The notes under the pieces: generated by a model | What the model saw: only the letters and a program-made list of their open reading frames with translations | Told to the model about the DNA's origin: nothing | The model's database searches: none | Made by a program: the position numbers and the translations under genes | Source of the DNA: CAZQKW01 sp964594075 | GTDB taxonomy: Bacteria > Desulfobacterota > WTBG01 > CAIYCZ01 | Length of the DNA stretch: 15,531 nt | Assembly (NCBI GenBank): GCA_964594075.1 | Contig: CAZQKW010000069.1 | Span: 1-15,531 of the forward strand | Direction: 5' to 3' | Part shown: positions 7,639 to 15,270 of the stretch, piece after piece | Layout of the letters: the number at the start of each line of letters is the position of its first letter | Numbering within the stretch: position 1 is the first letter of the stretch

Positions 7639-10600
7639 TTATTTTTTATCACGTTCACGCTCAATAAACTGAACATCAAGACACAAACTTTGCAATTCTT
7701 TTACCAGAACGTTAAACGATTCCGGCACAGACATGGTGAGGTCGCGTTCACCTTTAACGATATTTTCATACAATTTTGTCCTGCCCTGGACATCATCAGA
7801 TTTAACCGTAAGGAATTCCTGGAGCGTATGGGCTGCGCCATATGCCATCAGCGCCCAGACTTCCATTTCTCCCAGTCGCTGGCCACCAAACTGGGCTTTT
7901 CCTCCCAGCGGTTGCTGCGTAACCAGCGAATAAGTGCCAATGGAACGGGCATGAATCTTGTCATCTACCAGATGATGAAGCTTCATCATATAAATGGTAC
8001 CAACAGTTACTTTTTTATCAAAAGGTTCTCCGCTTCTACCATCAAAAAGTGTGGTCTGCCCGGAGGCGGGCAATCCTATAGACTCAAGGCAACTGCTGAT
8101 TTCGCTTTCATGGGCGCCATCAAAAACTGGCGACGCCATATGCACCCCACGGGAAAGTTTTTTTACCACCTCTATCAGCTCGTCATCATCAAGTTCGTCT
8201 ATAAACCGGAGCAAATCCCTTTGTCCTGCATAAATCTCTTTGAGGCGTCTTTTGATAGCAGATGGGCTTGCGCATTTCTGCAGCATTTCATTAAGCTGTA
8301 CCCCAAGACCCTTTGCGGCCCACCCAAGATGGGTCTCCAGTATCTGCCCGACATTCATCCGCGAGGGCACGCCTAAAGGATTTAATATAATATCAACCGG
8401 CGTGCCGTCTTCAAGGTAAGGCATATCCTCCTCGGGCAATATGCGTGAAAGCACCCCTTTATTGCCGTGCCGTCCCGCCATTTTGTCACCAACCGATAGG
8501 CGTCGCTTTACAGCCAGATTGACTTTCACCATTTTAATAACGCCCGGAGGCAATTCGTCACCGCGCTTGATCTTTTCTATTTTTTCACCGAAGACAACTT
8601 TAATAAGGTTGAGCTGTTCATCACGCGCTTCTTTGATCTTTTCCAGCTTTTCTTTAACCTCGTCATCTTCTATCAGCGGTATCGTCAACCATTTTTCAAG
8701 TGGTAGCCGCTCTACATCCTCACTGGTGATCAACTGATTCTTATTGAGGATCATTTTACCTTTGCGTTCGTCAATGATACGCTTGGCACAGGTTTTTCCC
8801 ACCAGCAGGTGCTTTATTTTTTTATCAACATTTTCCTTGAGAATTTTAATTTCGTCTTCCTGATCCTTAAGAATTTTTGCAGTTTCCTCATCCTCAATCG
8901 AGCGCGTTCGTTCATCTTTGTCCGCGCCTTTCCGAGAAAAAATGTTAACGCTAATGACCGTTCCTTCAACCCCTGGGGGAACCCGCAAGGACGTGTCCTG
9001 AACATCGCGCGCCTTTTCACCAAAAATAGCGCGCAGCAATTTTTCTTCAGGGGAGAGTTGCGTCTCGCCTTTGGGAGTAATTTTACCGACCAGAATATCC
9101 CCTGGTTTTACTTCTGTGCCAATGCGAATTATGCCGCTTTCATCAAGATTTTTGAGCATGTCCTCGCCCAATCCGGGAATATCTCGGGTTATTTCCTCTT
9201 TTCCCAGTTTGGTATCGCGGGCGAGAATTTCAAATTCTTCAATATGGATTGAGGTAAAAACATCCTCCCGAATCAATCGTTCACTCACCAGAATGGAGTC
9301 CTCAAAATTGTACCCGCCCCACGGCATAAAGGCAACAAACACATTGCGCCCCAGAGCCAGTTCTCCCATCTCGGTTGCCGGCCCGTCAGCAATGATGTCA
9401 CCCTTTTTAACCACATCTCCGGCACGAACAATGGGACGTTGATTTATGCACGTATTTTGGTTTGAGCGCTTATATTTGGTGAGGTTGTAAATATCCACAT
9501 CGCTGCCAATACCGCCGTCAGTCGCATCGCGCTTAATGACAATACGGACTGCATCAACGCTTTTTACAATGCCACTTTCACGAGCAATAACGGTGACCCC
9601 TGAATCTCGGGCAGCAATACTTTCCATGCCCGTTCCTACCAGTGGCGCTTCGGTTTGCATCAGAGAAACTGCTTGACGCTGCATATTCGAACCCATGAGA
9701 GCTCGGTTTGCATCATCATTTTCCAGAAACGGGATCAATGCTGCCGCAACGCTGACCAGTTGTTTGGGTGAAACGTCCATAAAATCTATTTCTTCAGGAC
9801 TGGCCATGACAAATTCTCCGCCACGACGGGCAGAAATCAAATTTGCTTCAAACCTTCCCTGTGGACCGATAGGGGCATTTGCCTGTGCAATGGTATATTT
9901 TTCTTCCTCAAGGGCAGACAAATATTCAATTTTATTCGTTACCGTCCCTTTCTCAACCCTTCGATAGGGCGTTTCAATGAATCCGTATTCGTTAACGCGT
10001 GCGTAGGTTGAAAGGGAGGCGATTAGACCAATATTCGGACCTTCAGGCGTTTCAATGGGACAGATTCTTCCGTAGTGGGTAGGGTGCACATCACGCACCT
10101 CAAACCCTGCCCTCTCACGGGTAAGACCACCCGGCCCGAGTGCACTTAACCGTCGCTTATGGGTAATTTCTGACAAGGGGTTAGTTTGATCCATGAACTG
10201 CGAGAGCTGGCTTGAACCAAAAAACTCTTTTACGACAGCAGTAACCAGTTTTGAATTAACCAGATCGTTGGGCATGAGCGTTTCAATCTCCTGAAGACTC
10301 ATTCGTTCTTTGATTGCCCGCTCCATGCGTACCAGTCCAATGCGGTAATGATTTTCTATCAATTCCCCCACTGATCGCACCCGTCGGTTTCCCAGATGAT
10401 CAATATCATCTACTTCGCCACGACCGTTTTTAATTTCAATGAGAGCGCGAACAGTCTCTAAGATGTCTTCCTTGGTGAGCGTTTGCAGATCAAGAGGCGT
10501 TTTTAAACCAAGTCTAAAGTTGATTTTGAGTCGTCCCACCTTCGATAAGTCATAATGTTCAGGATCAAAAAACAGCCGCTGGAAAAAGAGATTGGCACTT

Positions 10601-11760
10601 TCCTGCGTCGGCGGATCGTTAGGACGAAGCCGTTTGTAGATTTCCACAACAGCTTCATCGGTTGATTGCACCTTGTCTATAGTTAAGGTATCCCGTAGTG
10701 ACGAATCAACGTTTAAATTATCAATATAAAGCACCTTAATCTGTTTAATACCGCGGACAAAAAGAGCCTGTAATGCTTCGACAGTAAGGACTTCATTGCA
10801 TTTGAGAATAACTTCTTTGGTCTCGGGATCAACCACATCGTCAGCGATTATTTTGCCCACCATGTCGTCTTCAGTGGTTGCGATATATTTTATGCGGGAA
10901 TCATGTAAGCGCTTAAGTATGCCTTTATTTATTTTTTTTCCCTTCCGAACAATAATCTCTTTGGTCTTTTCATCAATTATATCTTCATGTGCTATTTCAC
11001 CGGCCACAAATGGTGAGTTAATGCTCTTCCTGAGTTTACCTTTTTCCAGAATAACATCTTCTATTGTATAGAAATAGCTGAGCAATTCTTTCGTCGTATA
11101 ACCGAGCGCTTTCAACAGCACTGTGACGGGAAATTTCCTTCTCCGATCAATGCGGACGTAAATAATATCTTTAGGATCGAATTCCAAATCTATCCATGAA
11201 CCCCGGTTGGGAATAATGCGCGCCGAGTACAGAAATTTCCCGCTGGACAGGGTCTTGCCTTTATCATGGTCAAAAAAGATTCCCGGCGAGCGATGAAGTT
11301 GGCTCACAACAACCCGTTCGGTGCCATTCACAATAAATGTCCCCGTATCGGTCATAAGGGGTATTTCACCGAAATAGACTTCCTGTTCTTTCACGTCACG
11401 GATGTTGCGCGTGCCCGTTTCATGGTTAACGTCCCACACCACAAGGCGTATGAGCACTTTTAAGGGCGCTGCATAAGTCAATTCTTTCTGTCGACATTCT
11501 TGAATATCATATTTGGGAGAACCTAATGTATAACTGATAAATTCAAGAGATGAGGTCTCATTATAATTTTTTATTGGAAATACGCTTTTAAAAACCCCCT
11601 GCAGACCGATATCGCTGCGTTTTTCAGGCGGAATATCTATTTGCAAAAAATTCTCATAGGATTTTTTTTGAATCTCGATAAGATTCGGCACATCCATAAT
11701 GGTGGGAATTTTAGCAAAGCTTTTACGAAAACGCTGTTTATATGGTGATAAAGTGCCCAT
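7639..11760 (-). CDS. rpoB: DNA-directed RNA polymerase subunit beta
   Basis: This 1373-residue protein is RNA polymerase beta. The rifampicin-pocket cluster lies around residues 514-546, with SSQLSQFMDQTNPLSEITHK and then RRLSALGPGGL, identical to sensitive enzymes. The C-terminal part contains the active-site and clamp sequences SVGDKMAGRHGNKGV and GGKAQFGGQRLGEMEVWAL. An insertion at roughly residues 940-1060, rich in Lys and Glu, matches the beta-i9 insertion of proteobacterial-type beta. The start is the ATG at 11758-11760, which has GAGG about eight bases upstream. An in-frame ATG 13 codons earlier (11799) overlaps nothing recognisable as beta, and its only purine-rich site is the arm of a hairpin. 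The gene follows rplL after 139 bases of structured spacer and precedes rpoC. The N-terminal third recalls Geobacter-type beta (inference from memory). Confidence 0.98.
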   Translation of the reverse strand: MGTLSPYKQRFRKSFAKIPTIMDVPNLIEIQKKSYENFLQIDIPPEKRSDIGLQGVFKSVFPIKNYNETSSLEFISYTLGSPKYDIQECRQKELTYAAPLKVLIRLVVWDVNHETGTRNIRDVKEQEVYFGEIPLMTDTGTFIVNGTERVVVSQLHRSPGIFFDHDKGKTLSSGKFLYSARIIPNRGSWIDLEFDPKDIIYVRIDRRRKFPVTVLLKALGYTTKELLSYFYTIEDVILEKGKLRKSINSPFVAGEIAHEDIIDEKTKEIIVRKGKKINKGILKRLHDSRIKYIATTEDDMVGKIIADDVVDPETKEVILKCNEVLTVEALQALFVRGIKQIKVLYIDNLNVDSSLRDTLTIDKVQSTDEAVVEIYKRLRPNDPPTQESANLFFQRLFFDPEHYDLSKVGRLKINFRLGLKTPLDLQTLTKEDILETVRALIEIKNGRGEVDDIDHLGNRRVRSVGELIENHYRIGLVRMERAIKERMSLQEIETLMPNDLVNSKLVTAVVKEFFGSSQLSQFMDQTNPLSEITHKRRLSALGPGGLTRERAGFEVRDVHPTHYGRICPIETPEGPNIGLIASLSTYARVNEYGFIETPYRRVEKGTVTNKIEYLSALEEEKYTIAQANAPIGPQGRFEANLISARRGGEFVMASPEEIDFMDVSPKQLVSVAAALIPFLENDDANRALMGSNMQRQAVSLMQTEAPLVGTGMESIAARDSGVTVIARESGIVKSVDAVRIVIKRDATDGGIGSDVDIYNLTKYKRSNQNTCINQRPIVRAGDVVKKGDIIADGPATEMGELALGRNVFVAFMPWGGYNFEDSILVSERLIREDVFTSIHIEEFEILARDTKLGKEEITRDIPGLGEDMLKNLDESGIIRIGTEVKPGDILVGKITPKGETQLSPEEKLLRAIFGEKARDVQDTSLRVPPGVEGTVISVNIFSRKGADKDERTRSIEDEETAKILKDQEDEIKILKENVDKKIKHLLVGKTCAKRIIDERKGKMILNKNQLITSEDVERLPLEKWLTIPLIEDDEVKEKLEKIKEARDEQLNLIKVVFGEKIEKIKRGDELPPGVIKMVKVNLAVKRRLSVGDKMAGRHGNKGVLSRILPEEDMPYLEDGTPVDIILNPLGVPSRMNVGQILETHLGWAAKGLGVQLNEMLQKCASPSAIKRRLKEIYAGQRDLLRFIDELDDDELIEVVKKLSRGVHMASPVFDGAHESEISSCLESIGLPASGQTTLFDGRSGEPFDKKVTVGTIYMMKLHHLVDDKIHARSIGTYSLVTQQPLGGKAQFGGQRLGEMEVWALMAYGAAHTLQEFLTVKSDDVQGRTKLYENIVKGERDLTMSVPESFNVLVKELQSLCLDVQFIERERDKK

Positions 11761-11808
11761 TCCTATATCCTCAACACACTGTAAAGGCGCACGGAACATT
11801 GGAGTTTT

Positions 11809-11886
11809 GCTCCCGGTTATGCACAGGGAGCGTGATTCTTATTGTTTGATGCGCTGTTCGCATACCCTTTATTAAAAGCATAAAGG
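11809..11886 (-). promoter_or_regulatory. Three consecutive hairpins in the rplL-rpoB spacer (possible attenuator or processing site)
   Basis: Reading the mRNA, the first stem is CCTTTAT/ATAAAGG (11880-11886 with 11866-11872, 7-nt loop). The second is ATGCG/CGCAT (11859-11863 with 11849-11853, 5-nt loop). The third is GCTCCC/GGGAGC (11826-11831 with 11809-11814, 11-nt loop). None is followed by a T run, so they are not ordinary intrinsic terminators. E. coli has a partial terminator and an RNase III processing site in the same spacer, which reduces rpoBC expression relative to L7/L12. A matching role here is inference from position. Confidence 0.5.
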
Positions 11887-11899
11887 CGATGTAAACAAA

Positions 11900-12292
11900 T
11901 TATTTTATTTCTGCGACAGCGCCGACTTCCTGAAACTGTTTAACCATTTCTTCTGCCTCTGCCTTGGAGACCCCTTCTTTAACTGTTTTGGGAACGCCGT
12001 CGACAAAGTCCTTTGCCTCTTTGAGTCCAAGGTTAGTCAGTGCTCGCACCACTTTGATGACCTGGATCTTCTGCGCACCGGCTTCTTTAAGAACAACGTC
12101 AAATTCGGTTTTTTCTTCAGCTTTCGCCTGCTCGGCTACTCCTGCTGCTGTTCCAGCGGGTGGGGCGGCCATCGCTACTGCGGCTGCCGATACTCCAAAC
12201 CTCTCTTCCAGTTCTTTAACCAGATTCGATAGTTCAAGAACCGACATGTTCTCTATGAATTTTACTACATCATCTTTTGTTATGTCTGCCAT
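11900..12292 (-). CDS. rplL: 50S ribosomal protein L7/L12
   Basis: This 130-residue protein is the stalk protein that, as dimers on L10, recruits and activates translational GTPases such as EF-Tu and EF-G. The N-terminal dimerisation domain (about residues 1-36) reads MADITKDDVVKFIENMSVLE. An Ala/Gly-rich hinge lies at about 38-59. The C-terminal factor-binding domain follows with EFDVVLKEAGAQKIQVIKVV and LGLKEAKDFVDGVPK. The ATG has a strong AGGAGGT site six to seven bases upstream. It follows rplJ after 64 bases; the strong ribosome binding site fits the need for several L12 copies per ribosome. The length is slightly above the E. coli 121 residues, mostly through the hinge. Confidence 0.98.
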   Translation of the reverse strand: MADITKDDVVKFIENMSVLELSNLVKELEERFGVSAAAVAMAAPPAGTAAGVAEQAKAEEKTEFDVVLKEAGAQKIQVIKVVRALTNLGLKEAKDFVDGVPKTVKEGVSKAEAEEMVKQFQEVGAVAEIK

Positions 12293-12356
12293 GGTAACCT
12301 CCTATACGTATTGATTAGTAGAAATAAATCTGAAACTTTTGGTAACTTACTGCAAT

Positions 12357-12881
12357 TTATGTTTGCTTCTTTTCTGCAAGTGCATGTAACACTCGAAGGA
12401 ATTTTCGAGGTACTTCAGAGAGTACGGTCACCACTGATCGTGCCGGTGATGAAAGAACACTGAGCAGTTGACCAAGAAGAACCTCTCGACTTGGCAGTTC
12501 AGCCAGCAAATTGATTTCGTGAACACCGAGCAGTTTCTTGTTAATCACGCCTGCCTTTATTTGGAGCGGTGTCGCCGGGTTATCTTTAATAAATTTATTG
12601 AGCACCTTTACCACCGGCACCGGATTATCCTTCACAAATACTACGGCAGTAGGTCCCACAAACATCTCGCTCATTGCTTCAAAATCGGTTTGCTGTGCTG
12701 CGATTCGCAGCAGAGTGTTCTTGGTAACTTTAAGTTCTGAACCGGCTTTTTTTACCTGCCGTCGCAAGTCATTAGTTGCTTCAACATTAAGCCCCTGATA
12801 ATTAATAACAAAGCCTGCTGTTGATTCCGCAATCTTTTGTGACAGTGTTTTAACTGCTTCCTGGCGTTGTTGTTTATTCAC
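12357..12881 (-). CDS. rplJ: 50S ribosomal protein L10
   Basis: This 174-residue protein is the base of the ribosomal stalk: its N-terminal domain binds the L11 region of 23S rRNA and its C-terminal helix binds L7/L12 dimers. The family pattern is clear in GFVINYQGLNVEATNDLRRQ, the downstream LKVTKNTLLRIA and FVGPTAVVF. The C-terminal helix LSSPARSVVTVLSEVPRKFLRVLHALAEKK is consistent with L12 binding. The start is GTG at 12879-12881, with GAGGTG just upstream. It lies 50 bases after rplA and 64 before rplL. In many bacteria L10-L12 represses this pair through a leader RNA; the spacer is too short to hold the whole leader, so any such element would extend into rplA, and I did not find it. Confidence 0.97.
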   Translation of the reverse strand: MNKQQRQEAVKTLSQKIAESTAGFVINYQGLNVEATNDLRRQVKKAGSELKVTKNTLLRIAAQQTDFEAMSEMFVGPTAVVFVKDNPVPVVKVLNKFIKDNPATPLQIKAGVINKKLLGVHEINLLAELPSREVLLGQLLSVLSSPARSVVTVLSEVPRKFLRVLHALAEKKQT

Positions 12882-12931
12882 GGCTCACACCTCTATTACA
12901 CTTCAAACATAAATGATTATAGGATAGATTC

Positions 12932-13630
12932 TTACTGAATTTTAATGGTTGCAGGATCAACCTTGATCCCGAGTCCCATGGTTGAAGAAAGAACAATGTT
13001 TTTTAAATAAACCCCCTTACTTGAAGCTGGCTTTAATCTTAAAACAGTATCCATCAGGGCAAGGATATTTTCATAGAGTTTTTGATCATCAAAGGATTTT
13101 TTGCCCACCGGAACATGCACAATGCCGCCTTTATCAGTTTTAAATTCTACCTTCCCTTTTTTCAGTTCCTCTATTGTCTCTTTTAAGTTAAATGTGACGG
13201 TGCCCAATTTCGGGTTGGGCATAAGGCCGCGGGGACCAAGTATTTTCCCGATTTTCCCAACCAGCCCCATTAAATCTGGCGTTGCCACGGTTTTGTCAAA
13301 TGCCAGCCAGCCCTTTTGAATTTTCTCTATCAAGTCCTCTGCCCCAACATAATCAGCACCAGCATCGCGCGCTTCTTTCTCTTTTTCGCCTTTTGCAAAG
13401 ACCAGCACTTTCACTTCTTTGCCGATTCCATGGGGAAGTAATACCGCACTCCTTACCATTTGATCCGATTTTCGTGGGTCCACACCCAGACGGATTGCAA
13501 CATCCACGGTTTCATCAAATTTTGCGTAGGAAGTCTCCTTTAAAAAGCTGATTGCCTCTTGTAAGGGATATGTTTTTTGTGTGTCGATCTTTTCTTTGAC
13601 ATGAAGATATTTTTTGCCTCTTTTGCGCAT
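12932..13630 (-). CDS. rplA: 50S ribosomal protein L1
   Basis: This 232-residue protein forms the mobile L1 stalk beside the ribosomal E site and assists release of deacylated tRNA. Recognisable segments are the N-terminal MRKRGKKY and KFDETVDVAIRLGVDPRKSD, the central GKIGKILGPRGLMPNPKLGT, and the C-terminal SSKGVYLKNIVLSSTMGLGI. I place the start at the ATG at 13628-13630: AAAGGG lies about seven bases upstream and the protein then matches the family N-terminus. An in-frame ATG ten codons earlier (13660) has no ribosome binding site and would add a stretch unlike L1. The start lies 33 bases after the rplK stop, so L11 and L1 are likely co-translated. In E. coli L1 represses this pair by binding the L11 leader. 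Confidence 0.97.
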   Translation of the reverse strand: MRKRGKKYLHVKEKIDTQKTYPLQEAISFLKETSYAKFDETVDVAIRLGVDPRKSDQMVRSAVLLPHGIGKEVKVLVFAKGEKEKEARDAGADYVGAEDLIEKIQKGWLAFDKTVATPDLMGLVGKIGKILGPRGLMPNPKLGTVTFNLKETIEELKKGKVEFKTDKGGIVHVPVGKKSFDDQKLYENILALMDTVLRLKPASSKGVYLKNIVLSSTMGLGIKVDPATIKIQ

Positions 13631-13663
13631 TGCCGCACCCTTTATTATGTTATCTGTCATCAG

Positions 13664-14086
13664 TTATCTAATTTCAATCCCCATACTGCGTGCCGTTCCC
13701 TCGATAATCCGTATTGCTGCTTCAAGAGTATTGGCGTTCAGATCTGGAAGTTTTGTTTGAGCAATTTCCTGTATCTGAGCTTGTGTCACTGTTCCAACTT
13801 TGTTCTTATTCGGCTCACCAGAACCCTTTACAAGACCTGCAGCTTTTTTAAGCAGAACTGATGCCGGGGGTGTTTTAGTTATAAATGTAAATGACCGGTC
13901 TGCATATACGGTGATAACAACAGGGATTATAAGCCCCTCCTGATTCTGCGTCTTTGCATTAAATGCCTTACAGAATTCCATAATGTTTACGCCATGTTGG
14001 CCCAAGGCTGGTCCAACCGGAGGGGACGGATTTGCCTTGCCGGCAGGAATTTGTAATTTAATTTGGGTAATTATCTTTTTGGCCAT
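13664..14086 (-). CDS. rplK: 50S ribosomal protein L11
   Basis: This 140-residue protein is full length for L11, which binds the GTPase-associated region of 23S rRNA and is needed for the RelA stringent response. The N-terminal domain holds IPAGKANPSPPVGPALGQ and GVNIMEFCKAFNAKT, including the proline-rich face associated with thiostrepton binding. The C-terminal rRNA-binding domain contains TPPASVLLKKAAG and ends GTARSMGIEIR. The ATG at 14084-14086 is preceded by AAGGAA about nine bases upstream. It follows nusG after 115 bases and is followed by rplA after 33 bases, a very widely conserved order. Confidence 0.98.
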   Translation of the reverse strand: MAKKIITQIKLQIPAGKANPSPPVGPALGQHGVNIMEFCKAFNAKTQNQEGLIIPVVITVYADRSFTFITKTPPASVLLKKAAGLVKGSGEPNKNKVGTVTQAQIQEIAQTKLPDLNANTLEAAIRIIEGTARSMGIEIR

Positions 14087-14113
14087 AGTGTTAGTTCCTT
14101 GTTGACGTTAATC

Positions 14114-14145
14114 ACCTGTCTTTCATTGTGCTCTACGTGGCAGGT
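14114..14145 (-). promoter_or_regulatory. Inverted repeat in the nusG-rplK spacer (candidate rplK leader structure)
   Basis: The mRNA reads ACCTG (14141-14145) and, 22 bases later, CAGGT (14114-14118). Beyond these five pairs there is a C-A mismatch and one further C-G pair. It lies just upstream of the rplK ribosome binding site, where E. coli has its L1 autoregulatory target. I cannot match it to the L1 site in detail, so only the inverted repeat itself is supported. Confidence 0.25.
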
Positions 14146-14201
14146 TCTTTCTTTTAAAAAACATGAATGCTATAAATGAGCCTCATCCTTAAACGACCCT
14201 A

Positions 14202-14747
14202 TCAGTTCTTTTTAACCTGTGAAAACTCTAGCTCTATCGGCGTTGGCCTTCCAAAAATGCTTACAAGAACTTTGAGCCGCATTTTTTCAGGCTTCACTTC
14301 TTCAACAGTTCCATTAAAGTTCGAAAACGGCCCCTCTATTATGACAACGCTATCTCCCTTCTCAAAATTTACCTTTGGTTTTGGCCGAAGCCGACCCTCG
14401 CGAATTTTTAAAAGGATTTCATTCACTGAATCATCGGGAATAGGAATGGGTTTATTTTTTCCTCCTATAAAGCCGGTTACTTTCGGTGTGTTGCGAACTA
14501 AATGCCACGTTTCATTGTTGAGTTCCATCTGCACCAGCAGGTATCCAGGGAAAAATTTACGAGAGCTTGTTTTAACCTTTTTTTCGCCTTTTAGACCCTT
14601 GATAATTTCTTCTACATCTTCGGCAGGAACCAGGATATCTCCAAAAACATCTTGAAATTTATAAGCCTGAATTCGCTCTTCAAGCAGCTCCTTCACTTTA
14701 TTTTCAAAGCCCGAATAAGTATGTATAACAAACCACTGTTTTGCCAT
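14202..14747 (-). CDS. nusG: Transcription termination/antitermination factor NusG
   Basis: This 181-residue protein matches bacterial NusG (181 in E. coli). NusG binds the clamp of RNA polymerase with its N-terminal domain and links it to Rho or to ribosomal S10 through the C-terminal KOW domain. The N-terminal domain begins MAKQWFVIHTYSGFENKV and contains RKFFPGYLLVQMELN at about residues 63-77, followed by NTPKVTGFIGG. The KOW domain starts near residue 128 with FEKGDSVVIIEGPFSNFNGTVEE and continues to FGRPTPIELEF. The ATG is seven bases downstream of the secE stop; the ribosome binding site is weak (GAGCTGAGA), so coupling to secE translation is likely. The 115-base spacer before rplK contains an inverted repeat. 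Confidence 0.98.
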   Translation of the reverse strand: MAKQWFVIHTYSGFENKVKELLEERIQAYKFQDVFGDILVPAEDVEEIIKGLKGEKKVKTSSRKFFPGYLLVQMELNNETWHLVRNTPKVTGFIGGKNKPIPIPDDSVNEILLKIREGRLRPKPKVNFEKGDSVVIIEGPFSNFNGTVEEVKPEKMRLKVLVSIFGRPTPIELEFSQVKKN

Positions 14748-14754
14748 ATGTGTC

Positions 14755-14973
14755 TCAGCTCAATATTATTTTAATAACACGGGACAGCCCCACATCAACA
14801 ATCCCTAAAAAAAGACTGATAATCAGAACTATAATTATTACAATCGACGTTGAAGCAATGGTTTCATTTCTTAGAGGCCAGGATATTTTTTTTATTTCAA
14901 TGCGCACCTCGCGGAAGAACTGCATTGCTTTTGCTATAACGTTCTTTATTTCTGTGAAATTAATAATGTTCAT
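14755..14973 (-). CDS. secE: Preprotein translocase subunit SecE
   Basis: This short membrane protein (72 residues from the chosen start) clamps SecY in the SecYEG channel. It has an amphipathic N-terminal segment FFREVRIEIKKISWP with the conserved Trp-Pro, followed by NETIASTSIV. One membrane helix runs at about residues 42-60 and ends LFLGIVDVGLSRVI, the usual pattern of one-helix SecE. The start is uncertain. ATG at 14971-14973 gives the usual length, but AAGGAG lies 18 bases upstream. GTG at 14983-14985 (76 residues) is only three bases from the same AAGGAG. An in-frame GTG at 15072 would add 33 residues unlike SecE and has no ribosome binding site. It is followed seven bases later by nusG, the standard pair. 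Confidence 0.95.
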   Translation of the reverse strand: MNIINFTEIKNVIAKAMQFFREVRIEIKKISWPLRNETIASTSIVIIIVLIISLFLGIVDVGLSRVIKIILS

Positions 14974-15121
14974 GAGCGGGTAATCCACTGTCTCCTTAAA
15001 AACTGTTTTAAAAATTGTTGCCTTGCTTACACCCTCCTCGGTAATGGCGTAATCATACCTTTCGTAAAACACTGCAGATTAGCACACTTTCTGTTCCCCC
15101 GTACTTATCTGTGTCCTCCTA
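14974..15121 (-). other. tRNA-Trp to secE spacer
   Basis: This 148-base spacer contains three purine-rich, Shine-Dalgarno-like motifs in mRNA order: AGGAGG just after the tRNA, GAGGAGG near 15035-15041, and AAGGAG just before secE. A nine-codon reading frame starts at the ATG at 15054-15056 and ends at TAA 15027-15029. I see no terminator and no clear promoter. Confidence 0.35.
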
Positions 15122-15198
15122 TGGCAGGCCAGGAGGGATTCGAACCCCCATCACCCGGATTTGGAGTCCGGTGCTCTATCCGTTAGAGCTACTGGCCT
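15122..15198 (-). tRNA. trnW: tRNA-Trp (anticodon CCA)
   Basis: This 77-base gene folds as a complete cloverleaf. The acceptor stem pairs AGGCCAG with CTGGCCT, the D arm is GCTC/GAGC, and the anticodon stem is CCGGA/TCCGG. The anticodon loop is CTCCAAA, giving anticodon CCA for tryptophan. The T arm carries TTCGAAT, and the 3' CCA is encoded at 15122-15124 after discriminator G. A tRNA-Trp between tuf and secE is a common arrangement and is likely processed from a shared transcript. Confidence 0.98.
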
Positions 15199-15270
15199 GT
15201 TAGATTTACAAGTAGGCGTGAAGCGTGAAGTCTTTTTAGGAATGACTAACAGTCCCCTGAGTCAGAACAT

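Noticed and set aside
7609..8376. Plus-strand reading frame of 255 codons opposite the 3' part of rpoB
   Set aside because: It lies wholly antisense to a strongly conserved gene, its translation resembles no known family, and it has no convincing ribosome binding site. Long shadow frames are expected opposite rpoB.
11761..11799. RpoB starting 13 codons earlier, at the ATG at 11799
   Set aside because: The extra residues do not resemble beta and the purine-rich site lies in a hairpin arm. The ATG at 11760 has a better placed GAGG.
12916..12921. Perfect TATAAT on the coding strand between rplA and rplJ
   Set aside because: No -35 element is visible at 16-19 bases (best candidates TAAAAT and TTAAAA), and the spacer is A/T-rich. 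A separate rplJ promoter is possible but unsupported.
13631..13660. L1 starting ten codons earlier, at the ATG at 13660
   Set aside because: It has no ribosome binding site and the added residues are unlike the family; AAAGGG fits the ATG at 13630.
15199..15270. GCGTGAA tandem and TGACT/AGTCA inverted repeat between rpmG and tRNA-Trp
   Set aside because: The repeats are very short, the loop is long and there is no T run. This is too weak to call a terminator, promoter or attachment site.
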